Assembly (NCBI GenBank): GCA_947243845.1
Contig: CAMXIF010000001.1
Location: forward strand, 124,001 to 188,000
Length of the DNA stretch: 64,000 bases
Direction: 5' to 3'
Origin: an uncultured bacterium
GTDB taxonomy: Bacteria; Bacillota; Clostridia; Lachnospirales; Lachnospiraceae
Shown here: positions 44,675 through 54,061 of the stretch, piece by piece
Position numbering within the stretch: the stretch's first letter is position 1
Layout of the letters: the number at the start of each line of letters is the position of its first letter
The notes under the pieces: generated by a model
What the model saw: the letters and a program-made list of their open reading frames with translations, nothing else
The model's database searches: none
Told to the model about the DNA's origin: nothing
Made by a program: the position numbers and the translations under genes

Positions 44675-45184
44675 TCAGGTCAGGTATCCAAACAACTTAT
44701 CCCCCAGATAGTATCCTGCTCCCACAAATATCAGGTTCCATACCAAAATCCCCAGGGTGGAACTGACAATATACTTGGCCATATTCATCCTCGATACGCC
44801 GGCCGGAATGGAAATCAGTGTTCTGATCATGGGAATAAGTTTACTCAGGAAAATACCAAAGCCTCCCTTCTGTCTTACCCATTCTAACTTAGCCTCGATT
44901 GCAGGGCGCTGTTTCGGAAACTTATCCAGATACTTTTGCAGAACGAAATCACCGCCGGTATAGCCTATCATATACAGGATCAGACTTCCCGTAAGACCTG
45001 CAGCCACCGTGATCAAAATGGCAATCGGAAACAGAATATGTCCCCTTGCTGCCCAGAGTCCCGCTAACGGCATGATAATGCCCGCCGGAAAACCCGGCAG
45101 ATTCAGATATTCCAGTAATACAATCACAAAGATTGCCACACTGCCATATCTGGTAAAATACTCCATGATGATTTCTGTTGTCAT
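44675..45184 (-). CDS. DedA family membrane protein
   Basis: A 169-residue DedA/SNARE-associated (VTT domain) protein, short compared with the usual 200 residues. It has GFPAGIIMPLAG near the N-terminus, GYTGGDFVLQKYLDKFPK, and the signature FLSKLIPMIRTLISIPAGVS followed by a C-terminal helix. DedA proteins act as lipid carriers or scramblases and in membrane homeostasis. AAAGGAGGG precedes the ATG. It leads the pair with the GT4 enzyme, which suggests a shared membrane-lipid role. Confidence 0.9.
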   Translation of the reverse strand: MTTEIIMEYFTRYGSVAIFVIVLLEYLNLPGFPAGIIMPLAGLWAARGHILFPIAILITVAAGLTGSLILYMIGYTGGDFVLQKYLDKFPKQRPAIEAKLEWVRQKGGFGIFLSKLIPMIRTLISIPAGVSRMNMAKYIVSSTLGILVWNLIFVGAGYYLGDKLFGYLT

Positions 45185-45374
45185 AAATGATACCCTCCTT
45201 TATTGACTTAAGGATATCTGGCCAAGCCTGGCATCCTTTGTTTTATAGAACGGAACAGACAGCCTGTTTGCTTCAACAATTACACTATAATGGGGATTTC
45301 TAAACAGAAGCATGAATCACTTCTTAATATTTTCTAAACAAAAGACTATGAAAAAGTTAATTTACTTTGCAGCC
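45185..45374. other. Intergenic region between DedA gene and tetR terminator
   Basis: About 190 AT-rich bases without a gene. On the minus strand GTTTAGAAA occurs twice, 33 bases apart, and the DedA ribosome site AAAGGAGGG is at its left end. A -10-like TATAGT is present but no clear -35, so the promoter is not assigned. Confidence 0.4.
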
Positions 45375-45417
45375 AAATAAAAATGCCGTACAATTACAAA
45401 TCCTGTAACTGTACGAC
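45375..45417 (-). terminator. Strong intrinsic terminator after tetR (end of the ilv group)
   Basis: A 14-bp stem with two G-U pairs (45385-45398 with 45404-45417), a five-base loop, then AUUUUUAUUU on the minus strand. It lies 30 bases after the tetR stop and ends the ilvN-ilvC-tetR transcript. Confidence 0.9.
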
Positions 45418-45447
45418 ATGATTATCATTCCTATATTGAGTTAACCT

Positions 45448-46011
45448 TTACAGCATCTCATGTAACATTTCGTCCATCGACCGGTGGATGATATACTGGT
45501 AAATGGTAGCTATTTCCTCCGGAGACACGATCATATCCTTCCGAATCCATGTCATCACCACAAAAGTCAGGGACTGGGCATAATATTCCGTCACAATCTC
45601 AGGCGTCATCCAGACATGAGAAAAAGATCTGCCCTCGCAGCGCGCGCTGATATAAGTATGCAGCGTTTCCCAGATGCAGTTACGGACAATGCTTTCAAAA
45701 GAGTTCTGTCCCTCCATTCTGGCTGCACGGATACAAAATTCTTTCATTTGTAATGCGTTCGTAAAGATAAGAACCAGTCCGTCCTCAAGGTGTCCTCTCT
45801 GGAGCGTTAAGGTAAGCGGCTCAAGCAGTTCATGTTTGACAACCCATTCCAGAAGATCATATTTATCCTGAAAGTGGTTATAAAATGTCGGCCGTATCAC
45901 CCCGGCTCCGTCTGTAATGTCTTTGATGGTAATCTTATCAATCGGCATTTTAAGTACAAGCTGTATAAAACTTTCCGCAAGTCTCTTATCGACACTGATT
46001 TTAGACTCCAT
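45448..46011 (-). CDS. TetR family regulator at the end of the ilv group
   Basis: A 187-residue TetR protein: helix-turn-helix at about residues 15-55 (KMPIDKITIKDITDGAGVIR, then PTFYNHFQDKYDLLEWV), then a helical ligand domain resembling DhaS/TetR_C_33-type members. The gene starts 19 bases after the ilvC stop, in the same direction and before a shared terminator, so it is likely cotranscribed with ilvC. There is no operator evidence that it controls the ilv genes. Confidence 0.92.
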   Translation of the reverse strand: MESKISVDKRLAESFIQLVLKMPIDKITIKDITDGAGVIRPTFYNHFQDKYDLLEWVVKHELLEPLTLTLQRGHLEDGLVLIFTNALQMKEFCIRAARMEGQNSFESIVRNCIWETLHTYISARCEGRSFSHVWMTPEIVTEYYAQSLTFVVMTWIRKDMIVSPEEIATIYQYIIHRSMDEMLHEML

Positions 46012-46030
46012 GGGAATTATCTGCTCCTGG

Positions 46031-47062
<1,032 letters not shown>

Positions 47063-47108
47063 TTACTATTTGTTTATAATGTATACGTAACCCTTTGGTT
47101 TACCATGC

Positions 47109-47122
47109 CGAGGCTGCGAAGC
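47109..47122 (-). repeat. Intergenic repeat core, copy 4 (ilvN-ilvC gap)
   Basis: GCTTCGCAGCCTCG on the coding strand, identical to the copy in the hisG-SIMPL gap, lies 39 bases after the ilvN stop and just downstream of a perfect hairpin. Confidence 0.7.
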
Positions 47123-47131
47123 AGTCCCCGT

Positions 47132-47158
47132 AAAGTAAATTCCGAAGGAATTTACTTT
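47132..47158 (-). repeat. Perfect 12-3-12 hairpin after ilvN
   Basis: AAAGTAAATTCC-GAA-GGAATTTACTTT is a perfect inverted repeat starting three bases after the ilvN stop. No U-run follows on the minus strand, so it is not a standard terminator; it may protect the upstream mRNA or be part of the repeated element. The layout (stop, hairpin, core) matches the hisB-hisIE gap. Confidence 0.8.
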
Positions 47159-47160
47159 TA

Positions 47161-47658
47161 CTATAGATAAGTAACATTTTCAATCCCGCGGCCTAATCCG
47201 GCTATTCCGGTACGTGCCAGTTCCAGAATCTCATAGCCGTCAAGGAGACTGATAAACGCTTCTATTTTGTCCTGGTTACCAGTCAATTCAATGATCAGGC
47301 TCTCTGTAGAGACATCAATAATCTTAGCGCGGAAAATATCAGCCACAGAGATGACACCCTGTCTTTCCTGAGCAGATGCCTTTACTTTAATGAGTACAAG
47401 TTCCCTGTATACACTGGAGCCCGGACTCAATTCCTTAATGTCCCGCACATCGGTCAGCTTGGCTACCTGTTTCTCAATCTGATCTAATATCTCATCATCG
47501 CCGGAAGTGACGATGGTGATTCTCGTAAAACGTGGATCTGCCGTCACACCTGCGGTAATACTGTCAATATTATAGCCACGTCTGGAAAAAAGACCGGCGA
47601 TACGGCTCAGAACACCGGACGTATTGTCTACCAACAACTGAAACACTTTTTTTTGCAT
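47161..47658 (-). CDS. ilvN: Acetolactate synthase small subunit (second copy)
   Basis: A 165-residue IlvN/IlvH-type protein with an N-terminal ACT domain (VFQLLVDNTSGVLSRIAGLF, then SRRGYNIDSI) and the small-subunit C-terminal domain. It regulates the catalytic subunit IlvB by binding branched-chain amino acids. It is the more canonical of two neighbouring small subunits. Its own promoter lies at 47703-47731, and it is cotranscribed with ilvC. It keeps a glycine-rich RTGIAGLGRG tail. Confidence 0.95.
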   Translation of the reverse strand: MQKKVFQLLVDNTSGVLSRIAGLFSRRGYNIDSITAGVTADPRFTRITIVTSGDDEILDQIEKQVAKLTDVRDIKELSPGSSVYRELVLIKVKASAQERQGVISVADIFRAKIIDVSTESLIIELTGNQDKIEAFISLLDGYEILELARTGIAGLGRGIENVTYL

Positions 47659-47702
47659 AAGATCATGCCTTTCTTTGATTTTCTATACAAACACTGTCAA
47701 TA

Positions 47703-47731
47703 ATTGTAGCAACTAACGTTTGAAAAGTCAA
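47703..47731 (-). promoter_or_regulatory. Internal promoter for ilvN-ilvC-tetR
   Basis: On the minus strand TTGACT (47726-47731), 17 bases and TACAAT (47703-47708), five of six matches in each. The -35 lies right beside the stop of the upstream small-subunit gene. The start is near 47696, about 38 bases before the ATG at 47658. Confidence 0.8.
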
Positions 47732-47732
47732 A

Positions 47733-48230
47733 TTAATTGTCAGTTTCCATACACTTCTGAAGCGCCAATGTCCCGGTGCGGGCCATCTCAACAATGCTGA
47801 TGCCCTGCATCATGCTGATGAAGAGTTTGATTCGATCAGGCATATCACAAATTTGTATGACCATCATGTTTTTGGACATATCCACAATATCTGCGTTCAT
47901 GATCTCGCAGGTCTCCATAATGTCCCTGCGGTTGCTCTTGTTATATTTGACTTTCATCAACATCAATTCACGGCTTACGCTTGAAGACTCGTCAAAGGTC
48001 TTTACCTTAATAACGTCAATTTTTTTGTTGAGCTGTTTTTCAATCTGCTCAATGGTACGCTGATCGCCGGAACTGACGATGGTCATGCGGGATACGGAAG
48101 AATCCTCCGTCTCACCCACTGCCAGGCTGTCAATATTGAAACATCTTCTTGAGAACAGACCGGCCACTTTACACAGAACGCCAGATCTGTTTTCCACTAA
48201 TACAGAATAGATTTTCTTCATTTTGATCAT
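47733..48230 (-). CDS. Acetolactate synthase small subunit paralogue (first copy)
   Basis: A 165-residue ACT-domain protein with the same two-domain layout as IlvN (IYSVLVENRSGVLCKVAGLF, then SRRCFNIDSL), but clearly diverged from its neighbour over the whole length. Two cysteines replace positions near the effector loop (GVLCKV, SRRCFN), and the C-terminus (RTGTLALQKCMETDN) lacks the glycine-rich end. It directly follows ilvB and is probably its immediate partner, or gives a different feedback response. Start at 48230 after GAAGGGAG; an ATG three codons later is possible. Confidence 0.9.
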   Translation of the reverse strand: MIKMKKIYSVLVENRSGVLCKVAGLFSRRCFNIDSLAVGETEDSSVSRMTIVSSGDQRTIEQIEKQLNKKIDVIKVKTFDESSSVSRELMLMKVKYNKSNRRDIMETCEIMNADIVDMSKNMMVIQICDMPDRIKLFISMMQGISIVEMARTGTLALQKCMETDN

Positions 48231-48294
48231 TAACTCCCTTCCCGGTGTGCAAATTTGTGTACACTGCTACCGCAGATATCACATGTATTTCCAG

Positions 48295-49911
48295 TTATTT
48301 GACAAGATCCATCGGATCAATGATACATTCTAACAAGACGGATTCGTCATTTTCCAGAAATGCCTTGATCGTATCCTGCACACCATCCATTGTACACTGC
48401 CGCATAAATTTCATCTCATATGCCGCCGAGAGTTTTTCCAAATCAGGACTGCCGGACAAATCTACCACAGAATAGTTGTCTTTGTAAGTATAATGCTGAT
48501 ATTCCCGCACCATTCCCAGATAATTATTCTTGAGGACAATGATCTTAACCGATACACCAAACTGCCGCATCGTGGCCAGTTCCATCATGGACATCTGGAA
48601 AGAACCATCGCCGCAGACTGCCACTACCTGACGTTTTTTATCTGCCAGTTTGGCGCCCATAGCTGCTGGAATGGAGTATCCCATGGTTCCCATACCGCCG
48701 GTGGTAAGGAATCGTCCCCGCTTGACGATATGATAGCCGCAGGACCAAATCTGGTTCTGACCAACATCCGCCACATAAACCGCATCCTCATCCATAGCTT
48801 CGGAAAGCATGGTAATGAAAGCCGCCGGATCCACATAATCAGGATTGGGCTTACGAATCGGACGCATACTGTCACGATAACCGTTTAGTACCTGAATCCA
48901 CTCACTGTGTTCACAGGTAAAATCTTCTTTCTGAATATCCTCAAAAATATGTTTGGCATCACCTACAAGCGGTATGGCCGGTCCTACATTTTTACCAATT
49001 TCTGCAGGATCCACATCAATGTGAATCAGCACCTTGTTCTCTGTAATCAAATCCGGCTGGTTTACTGCCCGGTCTGCTACCCGCGCGCCGACCATCAGCA
49101 AAAGGTCTGATTCATTCATGGCCCGGTTGGCGTAAGGCTTACCATTATTACCAACCATGCCATAATACATCGGATGTCTGGTCGGCATGGCGCCAATGCC
49201 CATCATGGTGGACACTACAGGAATCTGATATTTCTCTGCAAAGTTTCGAAGTTCACCCTCCGCATGACTTAAGAGAACACCGCCCCCTGCACAGATGATG
49301 GGACGTTTGGCTTTCTCCAGTTCCTTAATTACCTTCTTAATCTGTGCCATATTGCCCTTTACCGTAGGCTTGTAGGTTCTCATGTTGACTTCTTCCGGAT
49401 ACTTGAATTTAATAACCGGACTGTTCTGGATATCAATGGGTATATCGATCAGCACAGGACCTTTACGGCCTGTATTAGCCAGATGGAAAGCCTCTTTAAA
49501 AACCCGGGGGATGTCACCCACATCCTTGATCAGATAGCTGTATTTGACAAAGGACTCTACGGCGCCAGTGATATCCGCTTCCTGAAATACATCAGATCCT
49601 AAAAGTTCGCTGTTAACCTGCCCGGTAATGCATACCAGAGGAATACTGTCCGCAAAAGCAGTTGCCACACCTGTAATCAGGTTGGTGGCGCCAGGACCGG
49701 AAGTGACCGCGCATACGCCGACTTTGCCGGATACCCTTGCAAATCCGCTGGCAGCATGTGCAGCATTCTGTTCCGTACGGATCAGGATTGTCTGTACTTC
49801 AGACTCCAGAATACTATTATAAAAGGGGCATATCGCCACGCCGGGATAGCCGAATACATATTCTACGCCTTCCGCTTCCAAACACTTTATTATCGCATCT
49901 GCACCTATCAT
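48295..49911 (-). CDS. ilvB: Acetolactate synthase large (catalytic) subunit
   Basis: A 538-residue thiamine diphosphate enzyme that makes acetolactate or acetohydroxybutyrate. The catalytic Glu is in IRTEQNAAHAASGFARVSGK; SGPGATNLITGVATAFADS and the ThDP/Mg2+ motif GDGSFQMSMMELATMRQFGV follow. Q and F residues in VFQEADITG are typical of AHAS rather than catabolic ALS. It starts 20 bases after metH, so it shares that transcript, and is followed by two small-subunit genes. Confidence 0.97.
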   Translation of the reverse strand: MIGADAIIKCLEAEGVEYVFGYPGVAICPFYNSILESEVQTILIRTEQNAAHAASGFARVSGKVGVCAVTSGPGATNLITGVATAFADSIPLVCITGQVNSELLGSDVFQEADITGAVESFVKYSYLIKDVGDIPRVFKEAFHLANTGRKGPVLIDIPIDIQNSPVIKFKYPEEVNMRTYKPTVKGNMAQIKKVIKELEKAKRPIICAGGGVLLSHAEGELRNFAEKYQIPVVSTMMGIGAMPTRHPMYYGMVGNNGKPYANRAMNESDLLLMVGARVADRAVNQPDLITENKVLIHIDVDPAEIGKNVGPAIPLVGDAKHIFEDIQKEDFTCEHSEWIQVLNGYRDSMRPIRKPNPDYVDPAAFITMLSEAMDEDAVYVADVGQNQIWSCGYHIVKRGRFLTTGGMGTMGYSIPAAMGAKLADKKRQVVAVCGDGSFQMSMMELATMRQFGVSVKIIVLKNNYLGMVREYQHYTYKDNYSVVDLSGSPDLEKLSAAYEMKFMRQCTMDGVQDTIKAFLENDESVLLECIIDPMDLVK

Positions 49912-49931
49912 ATTTTATTTATACTCCTTTT

Positions 49932-52391
49932 CTATTCTTCTATTTGTAAAATCCTTTTGGTCAGTTTCACCGCATCAGCCGCATCTTTGGAATAGCCGTC
50001 CGCACCGATCTCATCCGCATATTCCTGTGTGATCACGGCGCCGCCAATGATGATCTTGGAAGGCACATTCTGCTCTTTGGCATAATTGATCACATGCCGC
50101 ATCTGCTGCATGGTGGTGGTCATCAGGGCTGAGAGTGCGATTACCTGGGCATGATACGACTTCGCTGCCTCGATAATCTTTTCTTTGGGCACATCTTTGC
50201 CAAGATCGATCACCTGAAAACCATAATTTTTCAACATCAATGCCACCAGGTTTTTACCAATGTCATGAATATCCCCTTCCACCGTTGCGATTACCACCGT
50301 TGGCATATTCGCAGAAGCATCCGTCTGCAAAAGAATCGGCTCCATATATTCAATCGAAGCTTTCATGGCCTCTGCACTGGCAATCAGCTGGGGCAGGAAA
50401 TACTTGCCCTTATCAAAAAGTTCCCCCACCTCATTAATGGCAGGAAGCAGTATCTCATCTAACAGCGTCTTCGCCTCATGTCCCTGATCCAGCGCCGCCT
50501 GAGTATCTTCTACAATAGTGCCCTGATTTCCCTTCAGCACATCAGCATAAAGCTTGTCTGTGATAGTTAACGTGGCTTTCTCTTTGCTCTGCACCTTGAG
50601 CTTTATTCCGGTCTGCGGCAATGCAGTCTCACCCAGTGCATCCCGCTTTTCTTTCAGTGCATCCATCAGCTGAATATAGCGGATATCCGCCCCCTCTTTG
50701 TTTAACAGTAAGTCCGAGGCGAAAGCACAGCTGACCAACAGTTCCTGAGATGGATTGGCAATGGCCATGGTCAGTCCGGCCTGAATGGCCATGGTCAGAA
50801 AACTGGCATTGACAAAACTCCGTTCCGGCAGTCCAAAAGAGATATTGGAAAGACCACAGATAGTGGCAAGTCCCTGTTTCTTACAGTAACGTATGGTTTC
50901 CAGCGTATCTATCGCCGCTGTCTTATTGGCGCCGACAGTGGCTACCAGACCATCTACGATAATATCTTCTCTGGACAGCCCCAGAGCAAATGCCTTTTCC
51001 TTTATTTTCTCTATGATAGCAATCTTTTCCGTGATATCCTTCGGCAATCCCTCATCCGACAAAGGAAGCAGGATGAACATGGCGCCATACTTTTGGGCCA
51101 GAGGAAGCAGGGCGTCCACCTTGGCTGACTCGTATGAGATAGAATTGATCAGCGCCCGGCCTGGATATCTGCGAAGCGCCGCTTCCAATACGTCTACATA
51201 GCTTGAATCGAGACAAAGTGGCAGGTTTGTGATGCCGCCAATGGTTTCGATAGCCTTTAACATCATGGCTTTTTCATCGATACCGCTCATACCCATATTA
51301 ACGTCCAGGATACCGGCACCGCAGGCCTCCTGTTCTTCCGCAAAAGCAGACACCATCTCCATGGAGCCCTCTCTAAGTTCAGCCTGAAGTTTTTTCTTGC
51401 CGGTGGGGTTAATACGTTCTCCCACAATGATAAAATTATCTGTCAGGCCGAAGGAAATCGTTTGTCGTTCGCTGGAAAGGAAACGTCTGTCAGATTTCTC
51501 CCGGTGCAGGATGGACATATCTGCCGTTTGGCTCTTTGCTTCCCGAATATATTCCGGCGTGGTGCCGCAGCAGCCGCCGATAATGGAAGCGCCTGCCGTC
51601 ACGATATCTTTCATACATACGCCGAACGTCTGTGCATCCATATCATATACGGTATTCCCCGATGAATCCAGATAGGGTAGGCCGGCATTGGGCTTGGCAA
51701 TAATCGGAAGCGTAGTCACTGCCGCCATGCTGCGTACCACATCAACCATCTTATCCGGCCCGGTGGAACAGTTGACACCTACGGCCGCCACACCAAGACT
51801 TTCCAACACAACGGCAGCTGTCACCGCATCCGTCCCAAACAAAGTCCGTCCATCTGATTCAAAGGTAAGTGTAGCCATCACCGCCAGGTCACAAACCTCC
51901 TTGGCAGCAATCACGGCAGCCCTGGTCTCCTGCAGACTCATCATAGTCTCCACCACCAGTAAATCTACGCCGGCTTCCATCAGATAACCGATCTGTTCTT
52001 TGTATACATCAACCAGTTCCTCGAAATCCAGTTTCCCCATGGGGGATAACTGTTCTCCTGTCATCGTGATATCTCCGGCCACATAAGCCTGTCCGTCTGC
52101 CGCCTCTTTGGAAAGCGCCACCAGATCAAGGTTCATTTGCCGAATCTTTTCTTCCAGCCCATATTCTTTTAATTTAATCCGGTTCGCTGTAAAAGTGGGT
52201 GCGTAGATGATATTACTACCTGCGTTTATAAATTCTTTCTGTAAAGAAATAAGCGCTTCCTTATGCTCCAGAATCCACTGCTCCGGACATACTCCTGTGG
52301 GCATGCCTTTTTTCTGCAGGTTAGAACCGGTTGCCCCATCTAAATAAATGGGGGTGTCTTGTATCAACGCACAAAATGCCTGTCTGTCCAT
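49932..52391 (-). CDS. metH: Cobalamin-dependent methionine synthase, without reactivation domain
   Basis: An 819-residue MetH. The homocysteine domain has zinc ligands Cys208 (GVNCSTGP) and Cys274/Cys275 (GGCCGTTPE); the folate domain contains INPTGKKKLQAEL; the B12 cap and binding domain has DIHDIGKNLV with the cobalt ligand His709. The protein ends 110 residues after this histidine, so the SAM-dependent reactivation domain of E. coli MetH is missing; in Clostridia a separate activation protein does this. The start at 52391 gives MDRQAFCALIQDTP; the long frame upstream is an overlap with the lipoprotein gene. Confidence 0.95.
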   Translation of the reverse strand: MDRQAFCALIQDTPIYLDGATGSNLQKKGMPTGVCPEQWILEHKEALISLQKEFINAGSNIIYAPTFTANRIKLKEYGLEEKIRQMNLDLVALSKEAADGQAYVAGDITMTGEQLSPMGKLDFEELVDVYKEQIGYLMEAGVDLLVVETMMSLQETRAAVIAAKEVCDLAVMATLTFESDGRTLFGTDAVTAAVVLESLGVAAVGVNCSTGPDKMVDVVRSMAAVTTLPIIAKPNAGLPYLDSSGNTVYDMDAQTFGVCMKDIVTAGASIIGGCCGTTPEYIREAKSQTADMSILHREKSDRRFLSSERQTISFGLTDNFIIVGERINPTGKKKLQAELREGSMEMVSAFAEEQEACGAGILDVNMGMSGIDEKAMMLKAIETIGGITNLPLCLDSSYVDVLEAALRRYPGRALINSISYESAKVDALLPLAQKYGAMFILLPLSDEGLPKDITEKIAIIEKIKEKAFALGLSREDIIVDGLVATVGANKTAAIDTLETIRYCKKQGLATICGLSNISFGLPERSFVNASFLTMAIQAGLTMAIANPSQELLVSCAFASDLLLNKEGADIRYIQLMDALKEKRDALGETALPQTGIKLKVQSKEKATLTITDKLYADVLKGNQGTIVEDTQAALDQGHEAKTLLDEILLPAINEVGELFDKGKYFLPQLIASAEAMKASIEYMEPILLQTDASANMPTVVIATVEGDIHDIGKNLVALMLKNYGFQVIDLGKDVPKEKIIEAAKSYHAQVIALSALMTTTMQQMRHVINYAKEQNVPSKIIIGGAVITQEYADEIGADGYSKDAADAVKLTKRILQIEE

Positions 52392-52392
52392 A

Positions 52393-53022
52393 TTATTCTT
52401 CAGCCTCCTCAGAAGGCTCCTCATAAAAGACGGTATCATCCGTGTCAAAATTATCTTCCGGGGCCTCATCCTCCGAAGCGTCTTCCTCCGATGATTCCTC
52501 CGAAGATTCATCATCTTCTGTCTTATTCAGGAATCCGCCGCCAAAAATACCCTCATCCTCTGTATATGTAACACCTTCGCCCTCAGGAATCTCACCATGC
52601 AGAATGGAAATGATATATTGGATACGGATATTGACCCTCTCGTAATATTCCATGGCGCCCTGCCACAGATTCTCATTGTAGGTATCTCCTTCGTACGCCG
52701 AATGGAATAAGGCCACAGCCTCTTTCATATTTTCATCTGCCTCATCCGCCAGACTCTCCACCGCCGAAAACTGTTCCGGCACTTCCAGTTCCGCCATCCA
52801 GGTAATCTCTTCCTGCAGGCCATCAAGATATGCCAGAAGCTGGGGCACCGCATCCTCTGATGACGAATCAATCGAATTTATGTTATTATCATAGGAAGCC
52901 ACATTCTCAAAAAAAGTGTTCATGTTTTCCTGGTAAGCGACCAGTTCCTCATCTTCCTTGCCACATGCTGTGAGCAAAAATCCACAGATAATAATCATGC
53001 CTAAAATCGTATTCTTTTTCAA
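52393..53022 (-). CDS. Acidic lipoprotein of unknown function
   Basis: A 209-residue predicted lipoprotein: signal helix with lipobox LLTAC (Cys20), then a helical domain (residues about 30-150) and an extremely acidic, Ser/Glu/Asp-rich tail (about 165-209). The start is TTG at 53020-53022 with GGAGGG seven bases upstream. It ends one base before the metH ATG, so it leads the metH-ilvB transcript. No function can be assigned; there is no similarity to substrate-binding proteins that I recognise. Confidence 0.8.
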   Translation of the reverse strand: MKKNTILGMIIICGFLLTACGKEDEELVAYQENMNTFFENVASYDNNINSIDSSSEDAVPQLLAYLDGLQEEITWMAELEVPEQFSAVESLADEADENMKEAVALFHSAYEGDTYNENLWQGAMEYYERVNIRIQYIISILHGEIPEGEGVTYTEDEGIFGGGFLNKTEDDESSEESSEEDASEDEAPEDNFDTDDTVFYEEPSEEAEE

Positions 53023-53085
53023 AGTCTTTCCCTCCAGCCGGGATTTATCTAATATATTTTTGTCTATAATATTCCCTATTTAACC

Positions 53086-53114
53086 ATAGTACTGATTTCC
53101 CGCCCATTCGTCAA
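53086..53114 (-). promoter_or_regulatory. Promoter for the lipoprotein-metH-ilvB unit
   Basis: On the minus strand TTGACG (53109-53114), 17 bases and TACTAT (53086-53091). The start would be near 53079, giving a leader of about 57 bases. No SAM riboswitch or T-box fits in this space. Confidence 0.65.
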
Positions 53115-53227
53115 CCCATTTTTCATATAGAACGGCAAATGCAAAAGACGGATAATCCTGTATTTATGGATTTTCCGCCTTTCCTATAAATTTCCCTTTC
53201 TAAAATTACCAAATGATCCATTTTGTA

Positions 53228-53446
53228 TCAGAATGCGATCTCACAGTCTGGCTCTACCTTCTTACAGGCCTTCAAAACCTGTTTCATAACGGTTTTCTCG
53301 TCAACACCTTCCACAAACTCTACTTTCATCTTTTGTGTCATAAAACTTACCGTTGCATCGGTAACACCCTCTGTCTTTTTAGCAGCTTCCTGCATCTTCT
53401 CTGCACAGTTCGCACAATCCACTTCAATTTTATAAGTTTTTCCCAT
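53228..53446 (-). CDS. HMA-domain metal chaperone (CopZ-like)
   Basis: A 72-residue heavy-metal-associated domain with VDCANCAEKM (CX2C) that binds Cu(I) or a similar soft metal. CopZ and the N-terminal domains of P-type ATPases have this fold. The usual Met before the first Cys (MxCxxC) is Val-Asp here. GGGAGAATATC precedes the ATG. It lies 61 bases after an ArsR-family regulator gene and is likely controlled by it; no ATPase gene follows in the window. Confidence 0.88.
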   Translation of the reverse strand: MGKTYKIEVDCANCAEKMQEAAKKTEGVTDATVSFMTQKMKVEFVEGVDEKTVMKQVLKACKKVEPDCEIAF

Positions 53447-53507
53447 GATATTCTCCCTTCTGAATTATATATCGAACGCCCTGCAGCGTTTGTTACATTA
53501 TTAAGAC

Positions 53508-53849
53508 CTACTCTTCCACATGTTCCATGCCCATGCTGAGAATCAGTCTGACATGTTCATCATCCAGCGAGTAAAAAACCGATTTCCCTTCCCTGCGGGA
53601 TTTTACCAGCTTGGAAGTCTTAAGGATCCGCAGCTGATGACTGACAGATGACTGGCTTAAATGAAGCAGTCCGGCAATGTCATTCACACACAGTTCCGTA
53701 TCAAACATCGCATACAGAATTTTAATCCTTGTGGAATCTCCAAACATTTTAAAAAGTTCTGCCAGGTTGTAGAGAGCCTCATCCGCAGGCTGTCTGTCCA
53801 GAACAGATTTTATCAACTCTTCTCGCGTCTCCAGATATTCTTTCGCCAC
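53508..53849 (-). CDS. ArsR/SmtB family metal-responsive regulator
   Basis: A 113-residue winged-helix repressor. The recognition helix region is LCVNDIAGLLHLSQSSVSHQ, with DSTRIKILYAMFDTELCVND before it; a cysteine in the ELCV motif and the acidic/His-rich end (DDEHVRLILSMGMEHVEE) fit a CadC/SmtB/CzrA-type alpha5 metal site. The start is GTG at 53847-53849. It has a consensus promoter and probable operator, and leads the HMA gene. Confidence 0.92.
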   Translation of the reverse strand: MAKEYLETREELIKSVLDRQPADEALYNLAELFKMFGDSTRIKILYAMFDTELCVNDIAGLLHLSQSSVSHQLRILKTSKLVKSRREGKSVFYSLDDEHVRLILSMGMEHVEE

Positions 53850-53880
53850 TATCTATTAAACACCTTTCTATTAATAATTC

Positions 53881-53890
53881 AACATATGTT
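53881..53890. promoter_or_regulatory. Possible ArsR operator near the transcription start
   Basis: The perfect palindrome AACATATGTT covers about +5 to +14 of the arsR transcript. ArsR/SmtB proteins often bind short AT-rich inverted repeats here. The match to the known 12-2-12 SmtB operator is only partial. Confidence 0.4.
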
Positions 53891-53901
53891 TATTTGTTCA
53901 T

Positions 53902-53930
53902 ATTATAATATCATATATTTTCTTTGTCAA
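53902..53930 (-). promoter_or_regulatory. Consensus promoter for arsR-HMA
   Basis: On the minus strand TTGACA (53925-53930), 17 bases and TATAAT (53902-53907): perfect consensus, which suggests strong expression held down by the repressor until metal is present. Confidence 0.9.
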
Positions 53931-54002
53931 TGACTAAATCATAAATTTCAATCAAATTCAAAATCTGCTCTGCGCTCCGGTATAAATAAATTACCGCAAC
54001 AC

Positions 54003-54030
54003 AAAAAGGAAGCCGCGCTGCCACGGCTTC
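54003..54030 (-). terminator. Intrinsic terminator after the chemoreceptor gene
   Basis: A 7-bp stem GAAGCCG with CGGCTTC (54009-54015 and 54024-54030) followed by CUUUUUGUG on the minus strand, 32 bases after the receptor stop codon. Confidence 0.85.
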
Positions 54031-54061
54031 TTCTTTGTATTGGAAACTCTCAACTATCACT

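Noticed and set aside
53023-53085. SAM or cobalamin riboswitch ahead of metH
   Set aside because: The leader from the mapped promoter consensus is too short, and no conserved core is visible.
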